From: Dolichospermum planctonicum
GTDB taxonomy: Bacteria > Cyanobacteriota > Cyanobacteriia > Cyanobacteriales > Nostocaceae
Assembly: GCF_005402965.1 (NCBI RefSeq)
Contig: NZ_BJCF01000001.1
Location: 62,001 to 126,000 of the forward strand
Length of the DNA: 64,000 nucleotides
Direction of reading: 5' to 3'
Part shown: positions 19,001-27,725 of the stretch, piece after piece
Position numbering within the stretch: the first letter of the stretch is position 1
Layout: each line of letters starts with the position of its first letter
The notes under the pieces: model-generated
The model's database searches: none
Told to the model about the DNA's origin: nothing
What the model saw: the letters and a program-made list of their open reading frames with translations, nothing else
Program-made: the position numbers and the translations under genes

Positions 19001-19045
19001 AGATAGGAATAATAAAGAGGAAATAATGGCAAGATTGCGGTTCAT
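16010..19045 (-). CDS. Exported double trypsin-like protease domain protein with TPR repeats
   Basis: A protein of 1011 residues. It has a signal peptide (residues 1-30, hydrophobic core then ANVPHSLAQ), and then two trypsin-like domains, each with a recognisable triad: first H in VVTNSHVLLG, D in GKLDLAVLQF, S in GMSGGPIIS; second H in VLTAAHVVCK, D in GVDLAVVKF, S in GMSGGPVLD. From about residue 550 to the end come around thirteen TPR units of 34 residues, most with the almost identical core LGDKQGAIDDYNQAIKINPN. It probably acts in the periplasm or outside the cell, with the TPR solenoid selecting partners. It heads a cluster of three exported-protein genes on this strand. Confidence 0.85.
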   Translation of the reverse strand: MNRNLAIISSLLFLSFPPLTLANVPHSLAQTITPATCNLEPDNPESGEYSRQKLQTLAKQITVRVMGDNNSGSGTIFAKKGNSYLVVTNSHVLLGVNKVQIKTPDNQIYSAQILPNTNFGKLDLAVLQFTSNQNYCLPKEIASFDINTDTPVIAAGYSSSKGEMLFRTGTVKQIISQPTLKAGYEIGYTSDIEQGMSGGPIISSLGYFLGINGISSYPLVNSGYVYTNGKRPTNTEIQEFRKLSWGIPIKTVLAQVKPEVLTAYNLPIPDIKQTIAEVPLTGWLGELEAKAKQITVRIDSSSGSNGSGVIIAKQGDIYTVLTAAHVVCKPPDKVGQCEPNTYKILTVDGKQYPVEPSTIKLEAGVDLAVVKFTSRENYQVATLANYPTKDFEYMFTAGYPRLGEKSPWRFTLGQIYSKETGLLRTTQSDFSSNSLGIAQSAVSLTGGYELVYSSITFGGMSGGPVLDSQGRVIGIHGRTEGEAAIDNNSNSKETIQLGNSLGIPVSTFLALATRLNTQAQKIETTPPPELNQQKVKSIQTAILSVDVSQGNTTASQWLERGNQLWRLRRYPEAIQAFDAAINQKPKFIHLAYFGKGLALYWSRKYPEAITALEQAVKSQPDFVPAWYILSVAYRESNQLDKALAAINQAIQLQPNNPNLYNQKYLVLGDLKKYKEAAAAINKAIELSPRAVFYNNRGVVRSALGDKPGAIEDFNQAIKINPNYALAYSNRGLVRSQLGDKQGAIDDYNLAIKINPNYANAYYNRGSVRYELGDKQGAIDDYTLAIKINPNYAGAYYNRGIVRYQLGDKQGAIDDYNQAIKINPNYANAYYNRGSVRYELGDKQGAIDDYNQAIKFNPNLAQAYNNRGLVRDELGDKPGAIDDYNQAIKINPNYALAYYNRGKVRNELGDKQGAIDDYTLAIKINPNYALAYNNRGLVRNELGDKQGAIDDYNQAIKINPNLAQAYGNRGLVYYQLGDKQKAREDLQRAAQLFKAQGNTAAYEKAMALLKQL

Positions 19046-19157
19046 GTTACTTATTGATTAGTAGATGGTTTGTAATTTGTAGGGTGCGTTAGCTTTATTC
19101 GTAACGCACCGTTGATATCGTTTTTATTTGTGTCAAGAATAGCTATTTTCTAAATGG

Positions 19158-19727
19158 CTATTTTTTAATATTCACAAGCGGGGCATTTTGCAAATAATTA
19201 CGCACATTCAAATACTTACTATTTCCTGAACTTTGCCAAAGTGGTTCTGAACTTTTACCCTGGGATATATTCACAAGTTGCTCCAGAACTAATCCTGGGT
19301 CACTATTATTTTTTAGGGTAAATAATTGATTGTTACCATTACAAGTTTGTTCATCAATTGCCACAGCACAAACCACAGAATAACCATTGTTTTTACCCGT
19401 TGTCAAGCGGTTTAAACGACCTGCTTCATAAAAATTCTGGAATTTTTTAGATACTTCTTGGCAACGTTTTTGAGGAGCCCAGCCACCTTTGGCAAAATAC
19501 TCGGATTTCCAACCAATAAACCGTACGTGACCTTGACGTTCAGGAACCCAAGCAATGGTAGCGGGAACTTTTTCACCACTGGCTGGATCAAATATTTCTT
19601 GACACAAAAATGTAACTTGATTGGGTTGATTTTCAGACGTATTATCTTGACTAAAACCAGGATTTATGCTCATGGTTAAGGTCAATGTTGTTAATCCTAA
19701 AAAGGTGGAAAGTGATTGTAATTTCAT
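19158..19727 (-). CDS. COP23-domain exported protein
   Basis: A 189-residue protein with a signal peptide (cleavage likely after about residue 26, near NPGFSQD). The mature part has the COP23 layout: VTFLCQEIFDPASGEKVPATIAW, then RCQEVSKKFQNFYEAGRLNRLTTG and VVCAVAIDEQTCNGNNQLFTL. The four conserved Cys probably form two disulfides. COP23 was described as a circadian-oscillating surface protein in cyanobacteria; its activity is not known. It lies between two exported serine proteases, and such pairing suggests a shared extracellular role. Confidence 0.8.
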   Translation of the reverse strand: MKLQSLSTFLGLTTLTLTMSINPGFSQDNTSENQPNQVTFLCQEIFDPASGEKVPATIAWVPERQGHVRFIGWKSEYFAKGGWAPQKRCQEVSKKFQNFYEAGRLNRLTTGKNNGYSVVCAVAIDEQTCNGNNQLFTLKNNSDPGLVLEQLVNISQGKSSEPLWQSSGNSKYLNVRNYLQNAPLVNIKK

Positions 19728-19802
19728 GATTTTTGATTCCCCTGAATAAAAAAATGATGTTGATTATTAAAATGGATGTTGGGTTTCCTTCGTCAACCCA
19801 AC

Positions 19803-20885
19803 CTACTCATATTTGGAAATAGCCCGTAAACTATAATTACCAGTTTCCCCCTTTTCGGAAGAAGTGGCAGTTATTAAATAAGTCCCATCTGCTGGTAATG
19901 TGATCACAATTCTAGCATTAAAATTACCTGCTCCTTTGTCATCATTTTCAACAATTTTTTCAATCTTCTTCCCAGCATCAGATTCGATAACTTGAGATAA
20001 GGTTAAGAAAGGATTAATCTTTTGACTATCCATTTCAATCACAACTGTTTGACCTCCTCGACCTGAAAATATATAATAATCAGGACTGCTATTTAAACTA
20101 CTATTAATTACTTGACCGTCAAGGGAAATAGTTGTTAAAGATGGTTCTTTTGTTGTAGGGAGGGTCGAGATAGGAGAAACTTTTTGTTGTTTGATATCTG
20201 CTAAAAAAGATTTGACTTTTTCTCCTGGTTGAGAAAAGTTAATACCAGTTCCAGCAGGTATACCACCCACTGGTATACCACCAACAATAACGGGAGCTAA
20301 AGCTACACTAGTATTGACACCAATCACTCCCCCTTGGCTGTTTAATAAGGGGCCACCAGAATTACCAGGATTTAAAGGTGCGGTATGTTGAATAGTTCCG
20401 TCGGGACGAATGCGGCTAATATTACCTTGGGTGCAGGTATCACGGTTATCAGCATCAAGAGGACTACCAATCGCAAATACTCGATAACCTACTTTAGCAG
20501 TCCCAGGACGAGCTAAACTTAGATATGGTAAATTTCTGCGGTTTTGGATTTTTAAGGCTGCTAAATCTACTCCACCCCTAGCAAAACCGATCACATCGGC
20601 GGGTACTTGTTTACCATCCTGAAATACCACAGTAACAACGCTAGGACTACCATCTACGACATGAGCGTTGGTAATAATTAAACCATCTTGACTGACTAAA
20701 AAACCGCTACCATGGGCGTTACCAATTTTAACTGTGACAACGGCGGCACTGCCTTGAGTACAAACGCGATTGGCTGCTTCTTCTGCTGATGATGCAAGTA
20801 CAGTCTTAACGCCAATTGTCCCCATCAGGGTAAATATCGAAAAAAGCGTTAAGGTTCCATATCGGAACATTACATGATTGATCAT
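19803..20885 (-). CDS. Exported HtrA-like serine protease with C-terminal PPC domain
   Basis: A 360-residue protein with a signal peptide (about 1-31, ending TVLASSAEEA). The S1C protease domain spans about 35-235 with H in ITNAHVVDG, D in GGVDLAALKI and S in LNPGNSGGPLLN. No PDZ domain follows. Instead, residues about 258-357 form a beta-sandwich of the PPC (bacterial pre-peptidase C-terminal) type, with INSSLNSSPDYYIFSGRGGQ and LPADGTYLITATSSE, usually linked to secretion or surface attachment. A similar PPC-like domain ends the kinase at 53003-54697. It is the third member of the exported cluster. Confidence 0.85.
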   Translation of the reverse strand: MINHVMFRYGTLTLFSIFTLMGTIGVKTVLASSAEEAANRVCTQGSAAVVTVKIGNAHGSGFLVSQDGLIITNAHVVDGSPSVVTVVFQDGKQVPADVIGFARGGVDLAALKIQNRRNLPYLSLARPGTAKVGYRVFAIGSPLDADNRDTCTQGNISRIRPDGTIQHTAPLNPGNSGGPLLNSQGGVIGVNTSVALAPVIVGGIPVGGIPAGTGINFSQPGEKVKSFLADIKQQKVSPISTLPTTKEPSLTTISLDGQVINSSLNSSPDYYIFSGRGGQTVVIEMDSQKINPFLTLSQVIESDAGKKIEKIVENDDKGAGNFNARIVITLPADGTYLITATSSEKGETGNYSLRAISKYE

Positions 20886-21248
20886 AGGGGGAGATGTCCT
20901 GATAACTGTAGATAGATGCCAAAAAAAAACAACTATAGTTTTTCAGACAATAGTTGTGTAAAAGTAATTTTCAGATGAAACTCGTCTATTTTGACGTAAC
21001 TAGTAAATATTCTGTTCCCGTCCATGTATTCCCAAGCCAAAATTATTCCAGGAAATAGGGAATAACCATGAGAAGATCTAAAATCTCAAACTTTGGGTTT
21101 TTGCTCCTTTGTGTCTGGACACGGAACATACAGCAGTTCCCGATATTATGAAGTACAGATATTAATAATAAAACTCTTGTGGTGCGGGCATCTTGCCCGC
21201 ACAAGGTGTACTTCACTCAAAGCTACTTGCTGTAAATTATCCCACCGC
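20886..21248. other. Intergenic region with hairpin repeat, 20.9-21.2 kb
   Basis: The promoter region of the HtrA-like gene lies at its left side and the 3' flank of the nucleotidyltransferase gene at its right. A family-1 hairpin repeat occupies 21171-21234. Nothing else with coding or RNA character is seen. Confidence 0.45.
21171..21234 (+). repeat. Dispersed hairpin repeat, family 1
   Basis: A second long copy, with GCGGGCATCTTGCCCGC as a perfect stem-loop core and the same 3' extension as the copy at 13746-13810. Confidence 0.75.
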
Positions 21249-23777
21249 TTACATATCCAATCTGTAATTCTCCTGTTCACGTTCGACAAAATATTGAATA
21301 CGGGAACGGTAATCTCTGAGGGTTTCATCAACCCAATCCCGATCGCTGCTGTTAACATAGAGATGAACCAAAGGCTCACTGGCATCTGGTAAAATCAAAA
21401 GCCAATTGTCATCATAGGGTTGACGAATTTTCACACCGTCAATTAATTCCAAATTTTGAGCGGGGTGGGTTTCGACCAAATAACGCATTAACGCCCCTTT
21501 AGCAGTCCAGGGACAGCGAAGGGTGTAATTTCTATTAATCACACGGGGTAATTCAGAACGTACGGTTGCCAGCGATCGCTCTTGAATGGTTAACATTTCA
21601 ATCAGCTTGGCTATACAGAACATGGAATCAAACCCTGGGTGTAATTGGGGGAAAATAAACCCAGTTTCCCCACTACCACCTAAAACCACGTGAGAATTTT
21701 TTTGACAAGCTTCCATTAAAGCCGTCGGATTCGCTTTAGTTCTAATTACATTACCATCATGACGATGGGCAACTAATTCCACCGCACTAGAAGCATGAAC
21801 GGGAACAACGACGGAACTTCTAGGGTTAGCAGTTAACATCATATCAACCATCAAAGCGGTTAACATTTCACCGCGAATGGGAAAACCCGATTCATCAACT
21901 AAAATTAGTTGTTCCCCATTAGCTGATACTTGTACCCCAAAGTTAGCGTTTACGGCCTCGACAACGTGGCCTAATTGAGTTAATAGTAATTCTCGATCAG
22001 CGTTAGAAATGGCCGTTTTATTCAAACTAGCATTTAATACCACCGCATCAGCCCCAAATTTATCTAGCATTTGCGGTAAAATTGCCCCAGACACGGCGTA
22101 AACATAGTCAATGACCACCTTTGCCCGACTGTTACGCAGAGTGTCCACATTCAATAATTTCTCAAAGGCCTTGCAGTAGCGATCCATCAATTGGCTAGAA
22201 TATATCACATCACCAATTTCATGACTTTGGGAACGACGCATATCTTCTTTAAAATAGGCCCCCTCAATTTTCTTTTCTTGGGCTTTAGAGATATTAATGC
22301 CCTTAAAATCCATAAATTCAATTAAGATATAATCACGGCGTTCTGGGTGTACTCGCACATGAATACCCCCCGCTACGGACATTGTGGGGATCACCGTCCG
22401 GGCGATGGGAATAGCTGTAGTATCGAGGTTTTGCACATCTACACCTACAGACATTAAACCAGCAATTAAAGAGCGTGTCACCATGCGGGAAACATTGCGT
22501 TGATCACGGGAAACGGTGACTATTGAACCCGGTTTTAAGGTTGAACCATAGGCAGCACCCAATTTGACCGCAAACTCTGGGGTAATATCAATATTGGCTA
22601 ATCCCTGTACTCCCCGCTGTCCAAATAAGTTCCGTTGGGCGGTATTTCCCCAAATCAGATTAATATTGAGAATAGCGCCGGACTCAATTTTTTTACTCGG
22701 CCAAACTCGCACACCAGGACTAATTTGCGCTTCTTCTCCCACGGTGGATAATGAACCCACTACAGCCGCTTCTAAAACGTGGGCGCGTTTGTCTACACGA
22801 GTACCACGAGCGATTACACAAGCTGATAAATGGGCTTCATCACCAATGATTGCTCCATTCCAAATAATTGGTCTTTTTAGATGGGCATCAGCACCAATTG
22901 TCACATTATCACCAATCACTGTTCCATTTTCAATTTGTACTCTTGCACCAATTCGGCAATTATTACCAATTACCGCTGGAGTGTCAATTTTGGCTGTAGG
23001 ATCAATATAAGTATTTTGTCCTACCCATAAACCAGGGGAAATTTCTGGATAACTTACTTTGAGCAAAACTTTCCTTTCTAGAGCATTATACTGGGCTTCA
23101 CGGTAGGCATCTAAGTGACCTACATCACACCAATATCCCTCGGCAACATAACCGTAAATTGGCTCATTTTTAGCTAGTAGTAAGGGAAATAAATCTTTAG
23201 AAAAGTCGCATTCAGTGTGTTCTGGTAAATAATCTAAAACTTCTGGTTCTAAAATATAAGTTCCAGTATTGACGGTATCAGAAAAAATTTCACTGGTGGA
23301 AGGTTTTTCTAAAAATCGGTTAATGCGTCCTTCTGTATCTGTAATTACCACACCAAATTCGATGGGGTTAGGCACACGGGTTAATATTAAAGTCGCTTTT
23401 GATTGTTTTTGTTGATGAAATTCAATGGCCGCAGTCAAATCAAAATCTGTGATACTATCACCACTAATCACTAAAAAGGTTTCATCCAAAAGTTCAGCAA
23501 TATTTTTTACACAACCTGCCGTTCCTAAAGGCTGGTCTTCTTCAATAGCATAGGTCATTTGTACACCAAAATCACTGCCATCTTGGAAGTAATCACGGAG
23601 AACATCTGGTAAATAATGTAATGTAGCAATTACTTCATAAATCCGGTGTCCTTTAAGAAGATTGATAATATGTTCAGCAATAGGACGATTTAAGATCGGA
23701 ACCATGGGTTTGGGTAAATCACAAGTCAAAGGACGCAACCGCGTTCCCGACCCACCTGCCATTAACACTGCACGCAT
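21249..23777 (-). CDS. Nucleotidyltransferase / phosphoglucomutase-like bifunctional protein (mannose-1-phosphate guanylyltransferase type)
   Basis: A protein of 842 residues. The ATG at 23775-23777 is preferred: AGGAGGA precedes it and the product starts with the sugar-nucleotide signature [18 protein letters not shown]. Residues 1-230 form the nucleotidyltransferase fold, about 250-370 are left-handed beta-helix hexapeptides ([26 protein letters not shown]), and about 380-840 resemble phosphoglucomutase/phosphomannomutase. In the last part the usual active motifs are missing: the Ser-His loop reads [12 protein letters not shown] and the metal-binding DGDxDR loop reads [12 protein letters not shown]. 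Mutase activity is therefore doubtful. It likely supplies an activated sugar for cell-surface glycans. It is divergent from purB. Confidence 0.85.
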   Translation of the reverse strand: MRAVLMAGGSGTRLRPLTCDLPKPMVPILNRPIAEHIINLLKGHRIYEVIATLHYLPDVLRDYFQDGSDFGVQMTYAIEEDQPLGTAGCVKNIAELLDETFLVISGDSITDFDLTAAIEFHQQKQSKATLILTRVPNPIEFGVVITDTEGRINRFLEKPSTSEIFSDTVNTGTYILEPEVLDYLPEHTECDFSKDLFPLLLAKNEPIYGYVAEGYWCDVGHLDAYREAQYNALERKVLLKVSYPEISPGLWVGQNTYIDPTAKIDTPAVIGNNCRIGARVQIENGTVIGDNVTIGADAHLKRPIIWNGAIIGDEAHLSACVIARGTRVDKRAHVLEAAVVGSLSTVGEEAQISPGVRVWPSKKIESGAILNINLIWGNTAQRNLFGQRGVQGLANIDITPEFAVKLGAAYGSTLKPGSIVTVSRDQRNVSRMVTRSLIAGLMSVGVDVQNLDTTAIPIARTVIPTMSVAGGIHVRVHPERRDYILIEFMDFKGINISKAQEKKIEGAYFKEDMRRSQSHEIGDVIYSSQLMDRYCKAFEKLLNVDTLRNSRAKVVIDYVYAVSGAILPQMLDKFGADAVVLNASLNKTAISNADRELLLTQLGHVVEAVNANFGVQVSANGEQLILVDESGFPIRGEMLTALMVDMMLTANPRSSVVVPVHASSAVELVAHRHDGNVIRTKANPTALMEACQKNSHVVLGGSGETGFIFPQLHPGFDSMFCIAKLIEMLTIQERSLATVRSELPRVINRNYTLRCPWTAKGALMRYLVETHPAQNLELIDGVKIRQPYDDNWLLILPDASEPLVHLYVNSSDRDWVDETLRDYRSRIQYFVEREQENYRLDM

Positions 23778-23939
23778 AAATCCTCCTAGACTTGAATAAA
23801 AATCAAGATGTTTTTCTTCCTTTAGTCTCATACAGATATTGGGATTTAAGGAACTTCCCCAAGAAACATCTGATCAAAATTCTTCTGTTGATTAACCCTC
23901 TTGTCTATTTTCCACAAGGGGTAATTTACAATGTAAAAT

Positions 23940-25262
23940 ATGACAGTTGTATTAGATCCTGTAAATGTGATTGAGCGTTATACTTTGCCGGAAATGGGCA
24001 ATCTGTGGAGTGAAACCTATAAGCTGAAAACCTGGCTAGATGTAGAAATCGCGGTATGCGAAGCACAGGCAGAACTGGGTTATATTCCAGCAGCAGCAGT
24101 TGAGGAAATTAAGGCTAAGGCGAATTTTGACCCCAAACGGGTGCTAGAAATTGAAGCGGAAGTTCGTCATGATGTTATTGCCTTCTTGACAAATGTTAAT
24201 GAATATGTAGGTGATGCTGGTCGCTATATTCATTTAGGTCTAACTAGTTCAGATGTATTAGATACTGCTTTAGCTTTACAATTAGTGGCTAGTCTGGACT
24301 TGTTGTTAAAACGCTTAGAAGATGTAATTGCAGCAATTCGCAAAAAAGCTACAACCCATCGGTATACGGTGATGATTGGGCGATCGCATGGTATCCACGC
24401 TGAACCAATTACCTTTGGTTTTAAGTTAGCTGGTTGGTTAGCGGAAGTATTACGACACCAGGAACGGCTGCAAATTCTCAAGAAAACCATCGCAGTCGGG
24501 AAAATATCTGGTGCAGTGGGAACTTATGCTAATATAGAACCGCGTGTGGAAGCGATCGCTTGTGAAAAACTCGGACTGAAACCAGATACTGCTTCTACAC
24601 AAGTAATTTCCCGTGATCTTCATGCTGACTTTGTGCAACAATTAGCGCTACTCGCTGCCTCTATAGAACGGTTTGCTGTAGAAATTCGTAACCTGCAAAA
24701 AACAGACGTTTTAGAGGTTGAGGAATTTTTTGCCAAGGGACAAAAGGGTTCTAGTGCTATGCCTCACAAGCGTAATCCTATCCGTTCTGAACGGTTAACA
24801 GGAATGGCACGACTGGTCAGGAGTTATGCTGGTGCAGCTTTAGAAAACGTCGCTTTATGGCATGAACGGGATATTTCCCACAGTTCTGTAGAACGGGTAA
24901 TTTTACCAGATGCTTGCATTTTAACCCATTTCATGCTACACGAAATCACTAACCTGGTGAATAACCTCCTGGTCTATCCTGAAAACATGACACGGAATCT
25001 CAACTGTTATGGTGGAGTAGTTTTTAGTCAAAGAGTATTATTGACTTTAATTGACAAAGGACTGAACCGCGAAGAAGCATACTCCATAGTTCAGGAAAGC
25101 GCCCACACCGCTTGGAACAAACCAGAAGGGAACTTCCGTGATTTAATTACCAAAGATCCGCGCGTCATTAAAAACTTGTCAACTGCTGAGATAGAAGCTT
25201 GTTTTGATCCGCAACATCATCTCCAGCATTTAGAACAAGTTTATCAACGACTGGGTATTTAG
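23940..25262 (+). CDS. purB: Adenylosuccinate lyase
   Basis: A 440-residue member of the fumarase/aspartase superfamily. It cleaves adenylosuccinate and SAICAR in purine synthesis. Motifs: IERYTLPEMGNLW near the N-terminus, EVRHDVIAFL, HLGLTSSDVLDTA, the catalytic His region IGRSHGIHAEPITFG, and the signature GSSAMPHKRNP. The start ATG adds about ten residues before the common IERYTLPEM; a GTG at 23967 is an alternative. A strong intrinsic terminator follows at 25314. The 160 bp to the divergent nucleotidyltransferase gene holds both promoters. Confidence 0.95.
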   Translation: MTVVLDPVNVIERYTLPEMGNLWSETYKLKTWLDVEIAVCEAQAELGYIPAAAVEEIKAKANFDPKRVLEIEAEVRHDVIAFLTNVNEYVGDAGRYIHLGLTSSDVLDTALALQLVASLDLLLKRLEDVIAAIRKKATTHRYTVMIGRSHGIHAEPITFGFKLAGWLAEVLRHQERLQILKKTIAVGKISGAVGTYANIEPRVEAIACEKLGLKPDTASTQVISRDLHADFVQQLALLAASIERFAVEIRNLQKTDVLEVEEFFAKGQKGSSAMPHKRNPIRSERLTGMARLVRSYAGAALENVALWHERDISHSSVERVILPDACILTHFMLHEITNLVNNLLVYPENMTRNLNCYGGVVFSQRVLLTLIDKGLNREEAYSIVQESAHTAWNKPEGNFRDLITKDPRVIKNLSTAEIEACFDPQHHLQHLEQVYQRLGI

Positions 25263-25313
25263 AATTGATTATAGATGGGGGTGAAAATTAAATGTGCGTT
25301 TCCTAAAACCCTG

Positions 25314-25353
25314 GTAGAGAAGTCCCATGGAACTTCTCTACAATCTTTTTTTT
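25314..25353 (+). terminator. Intrinsic terminator after purB
   Basis: A perfect 10-bp stem (GTAGAGAAGT and ACTTCTCTAC) is followed within 4 nt by a run of T, a textbook Rho-independent terminator, 51 bp past the purB stop. Confidence 0.85.
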
Positions 25354-25361
25354 GAAGATGT

Positions 25362-26528
25362 TTAATGTAACAGTCCGATCACGTGCAGTAAGCCCTTACC
25401 TGTAACTAACTCGATCATCAACCCAATAAATCCTAACATGGCGATTCGACCATTCCAAACTTCGGCACTGGTGGTTATTCCCCATTCCCAACGTTCTTGA
25501 GGATACATTCTCACCCTTTTTTTCATTTGGGTAACTTGAGAGAGTTTCAAGTTGGGTTGTTTAAGGGCATCAATAATCAAGTCAGATAAAGCTTGAATAA
25601 ACACCGGATTGGTATTGGGTGCTGGGACCCGTCCAAAGTTGTGTATTCCTGCTTCTTCAGCTATTTCTCGGTATTCAATGTCAATTTCTTGTAGTGTTTC
25701 AATATGTTCGGAAACAAAACTAATGGGAACAACTACGAGATTTTTCACCCCTTTTCCGCCTAGTTCCTTCAGTGCATCTTCTGTATAAGGTTGTAGCCAT
25801 TCTACAGGACCAACACGACTTTGATAAGCCAGAGTGTGGGGATTAGGACGGTTGAGGGTTTGCATAATTAAGTAAGTGCATTCTTCAATCTCCTGCTGGT
25901 AGGGATCACCTGCTTCCTTGACGTAGCTTTTAGGGACACCGTGGGCGCTGAAGAATATATGCACATGATCAGGATCAGGAAACTTCTCCAGTTCCCCAAT
26001 GATCAGTTCTGACATGGCTTGCAAATAACCTGATGCTTTGTACCAAGAAGGAATCACCGTATATTCAAGACCTTGGAGTTTGGGGTTTTCCTTCCATAAT
26101 TGTTCTAATAACCGAAAACTAGAACCGCTAGTGCTGATGGAAAATTGCGGGTAAAGGGGGAGAATTACCAACTTATCAATGTTATCCTGGGTAAGTTGGG
26201 CAATAGCTTCTTCTGTGTAAGGATGCCAATAACGCATTCCTACATAGATATTAGCCTCCTGTCCTAATTTACCTAGCTGACATTTAATAGCTTCTCCCTG
26301 TTCTTCTGTAATCCGTCGCAATGGAGAACCGCCACCAATTTGCTTATAATTTTCTTGAGATGTTTCTTGTCTGCGGGTAGCAATAAACCAAGCTAGGGGT
26401 TTTTGCATCCAGCGAAACGGTAAACGGATAATTTCTGGATCTGAAAACAGGTTATACAAAAACGGTCCGACATCTTCGAGTTTATCTGGACCACCAAGAT
26501 TAAGTAATAATACCCCTATACGACCCAT
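25362..26528 (-). CDS. hemH: Ferrochelatase with chlorophyll-binding-like C-terminal helix
   Basis: A protein of 388 residues inserting Fe2+ into protoporphyrin IX. It starts [20 protein letters not shown], with [15 protein letters not shown], the metal-site His in [11 protein letters not shown], and the acidic cluster in [19 protein letters not shown]. The last about 45 residues form one helix with the chlorophyll a/b-binding motif [21 protein letters not shown], preceded by a Pro-rich linker ([10 protein letters not shown]). This tail is characteristic of cyanobacterial and plastid type-II ferrochelatase, where it aids dimer formation and links to pigment balance. Confidence 0.96.
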   Translation of the reverse strand: MGRIGVLLLNLGGPDKLEDVGPFLYNLFSDPEIIRLPFRWMQKPLAWFIATRRQETSQENYKQIGGGSPLRRITEEQGEAIKCQLGKLGQEANIYVGMRYWHPYTEEAIAQLTQDNIDKLVILPLYPQFSISTSGSSFRLLEQLWKENPKLQGLEYTVIPSWYKASGYLQAMSELIIGELEKFPDPDHVHIFFSAHGVPKSYVKEAGDPYQQEIEECTYLIMQTLNRPNPHTLAYQSRVGPVEWLQPYTEDALKELGGKGVKNLVVVPISFVSEHIETLQEIDIEYREIAEEAGIHNFGRVPAPNTNPVFIQALSDLIIDALKQPNLKLSQVTQMKKRVRMYPQERWEWGITTSAEVWNGRIAMLGFIGLMIELVTGKGLLHVIGLLH

Positions 26529-26625
26529 AGCAATTACTTTCCCCCAATCTTTACAGATTTTTTACTAAAGTTGTTAACAATATATCTTTAATTAAATATA
26601 AAGCTTTATCGGCAGGAAAAATACA

Positions 26626-27282
26626 ATGGCGACAATTTTTCGAGATTTGAGTTACAGATACCAATGGTTATATGATAGCATCTCCCGGTTAGCCGCTGTC
26701 ACTGTGGGGGGTGAAGCCCGGTTTCGTCGTCTAGCTTTAGAAAATTTAGAACTAAAAGCAGATACCCAGATTTTAGACTTGTGTTGTGGTAGTGGTCATG
26801 TTACCAGATTTTTGGTGAATTTTTCCAATCATGTCACCGGTTTAGATGCTTCTCCATTATCTATACAGCGATCGCAGAAAAATGTACCAAAGGCTACATA
26901 TATCCAAGCTTTTGCGGAAGATATGCCTTTTGCAGATAATTTATTTGATGTAGTACATACTAGCGCGGCTTTACACGAAATGCAGCCGGAACAACTGCGA
27001 AAAATCATTACGGAGGTTTATCGAGTGTTAAAACCGGGGGGAGTTTTTACTTTGATAGATTTTCACCCCCCAACAAATCCCCTATTTTGGCCGGGGTTAG
27101 CGGTATTTTTCTGGTTATTTGAAACTGAGACAGCTTGGGAATTGTTGAGAACAGATTTACCCGGTTTGTTAACAGATTATGGTTTTGATGTCGGTCAACC
27201 TAGTTTATATGCTGGTGGGAGTTTGCAGGTAATTCAGGGGAAGAAGATGGTTGAGAATGGTCAAGATTTTCAAGAGAAATAA
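26626..27282 (+). CDS. Class I SAM-dependent methyltransferase
   Basis: A 218-residue methyltransferase with motif I LDLCCGSGHVTRFL (about 47-60), the acidic motif II end VTGLDASPLSI (about 70-80), and motif IV/post-motif FDVVHTSAALHEMQPEQLRKIITEVYRVLKPGGVFTLIDFH, as in the UbiE/Methyltransf_11 group. A hydrophobic segment at about 147-163 (PGLAVFFWLF) suggests membrane contact and a lipophilic substrate such as a quinone or pigment. It is divergent from hemH by about 97 bp. The substrate is not known. Confidence 0.82.
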   Translation: MATIFRDLSYRYQWLYDSISRLAAVTVGGEARFRRLALENLELKADTQILDLCCGSGHVTRFLVNFSNHVTGLDASPLSIQRSQKNVPKATYIQAFAEDMPFADNLFDVVHTSAALHEMQPEQLRKIITEVYRVLKPGGVFTLIDFHPPTNPLFWPGLAVFFWLFETETAWELLRTDLPGLLTDYGFDVGQPSLYAGGSLQVIQGKKMVENGQDFQEK

Positions 27283-27283
27283 T

Positions 27284-27330
27284 GGTCAGAATCAGGATAT
27301 CCAGAATTAGAGGATTAACAGGATGTTTTT
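27284..27330 (-). repeat. Inverted single copy of the ~121-bp repeat core
   Basis: The segment is the reverse complement of the repeat core found four times at 15486-15982 (GTCAGAATCAGGATATCC ... GGATTAACAGGATGT). It lies directly after the methyltransferase stop. Confidence 0.75.
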
Positions 27331-27725
27331 TTATGAAATATAGGTTTTTGTGAATGATAGAAAATATATTTTTCTCTGAATCATAATTTATAATCATTAA
27401 ATATTCACAGAAAATCTCCAAGGAAGCCAGGGAATTACAGCGTTTTCCGCTCTGATGAGGTACAAAGTTGAATCATGAAACTCTTGTGGTGCGGGCATCT
27501 TGCCCGCTAGATATGTACCTCATAACACCGGAAAGTGCAATTGTTTTCGCTCATCCAACTGGGGTTAAATACGACTAACCCCAGTATACTATGTTATTTT
27601 GAGATTAGATCATTTTCACAAATCATTAGTTATCTTATTTGATACGAACCACTCCAGGCACAGAGGACACAGAGGTGGAGAGAAAGGAGACTGTTAGATT
27701 TTATTTAGCAATGTTATTTTTATAA
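27331..27725. other. Repeat-rich intergenic region, 27.3-27.7 kb
   Basis: It contains a family-1 hairpin repeat (27478-27530), an inverted repeat-like segment with ACTGGGGTTA and TAACCCCAGT (about 27559-27584) that could act as a terminator, and a purine-rich block (27646-27690) with GGCACAGAGGACACAGAGG, whose reverse complement recurs at 42198-42240. No gene is seen. Confidence 0.55.

Noticed and set aside
22564-23010. Antisense frame of 148 codons inside the nucleotidyltransferase gene
   Set aside because: Mirror of codon structure of a clearly real gene; no ribosome site or domain.
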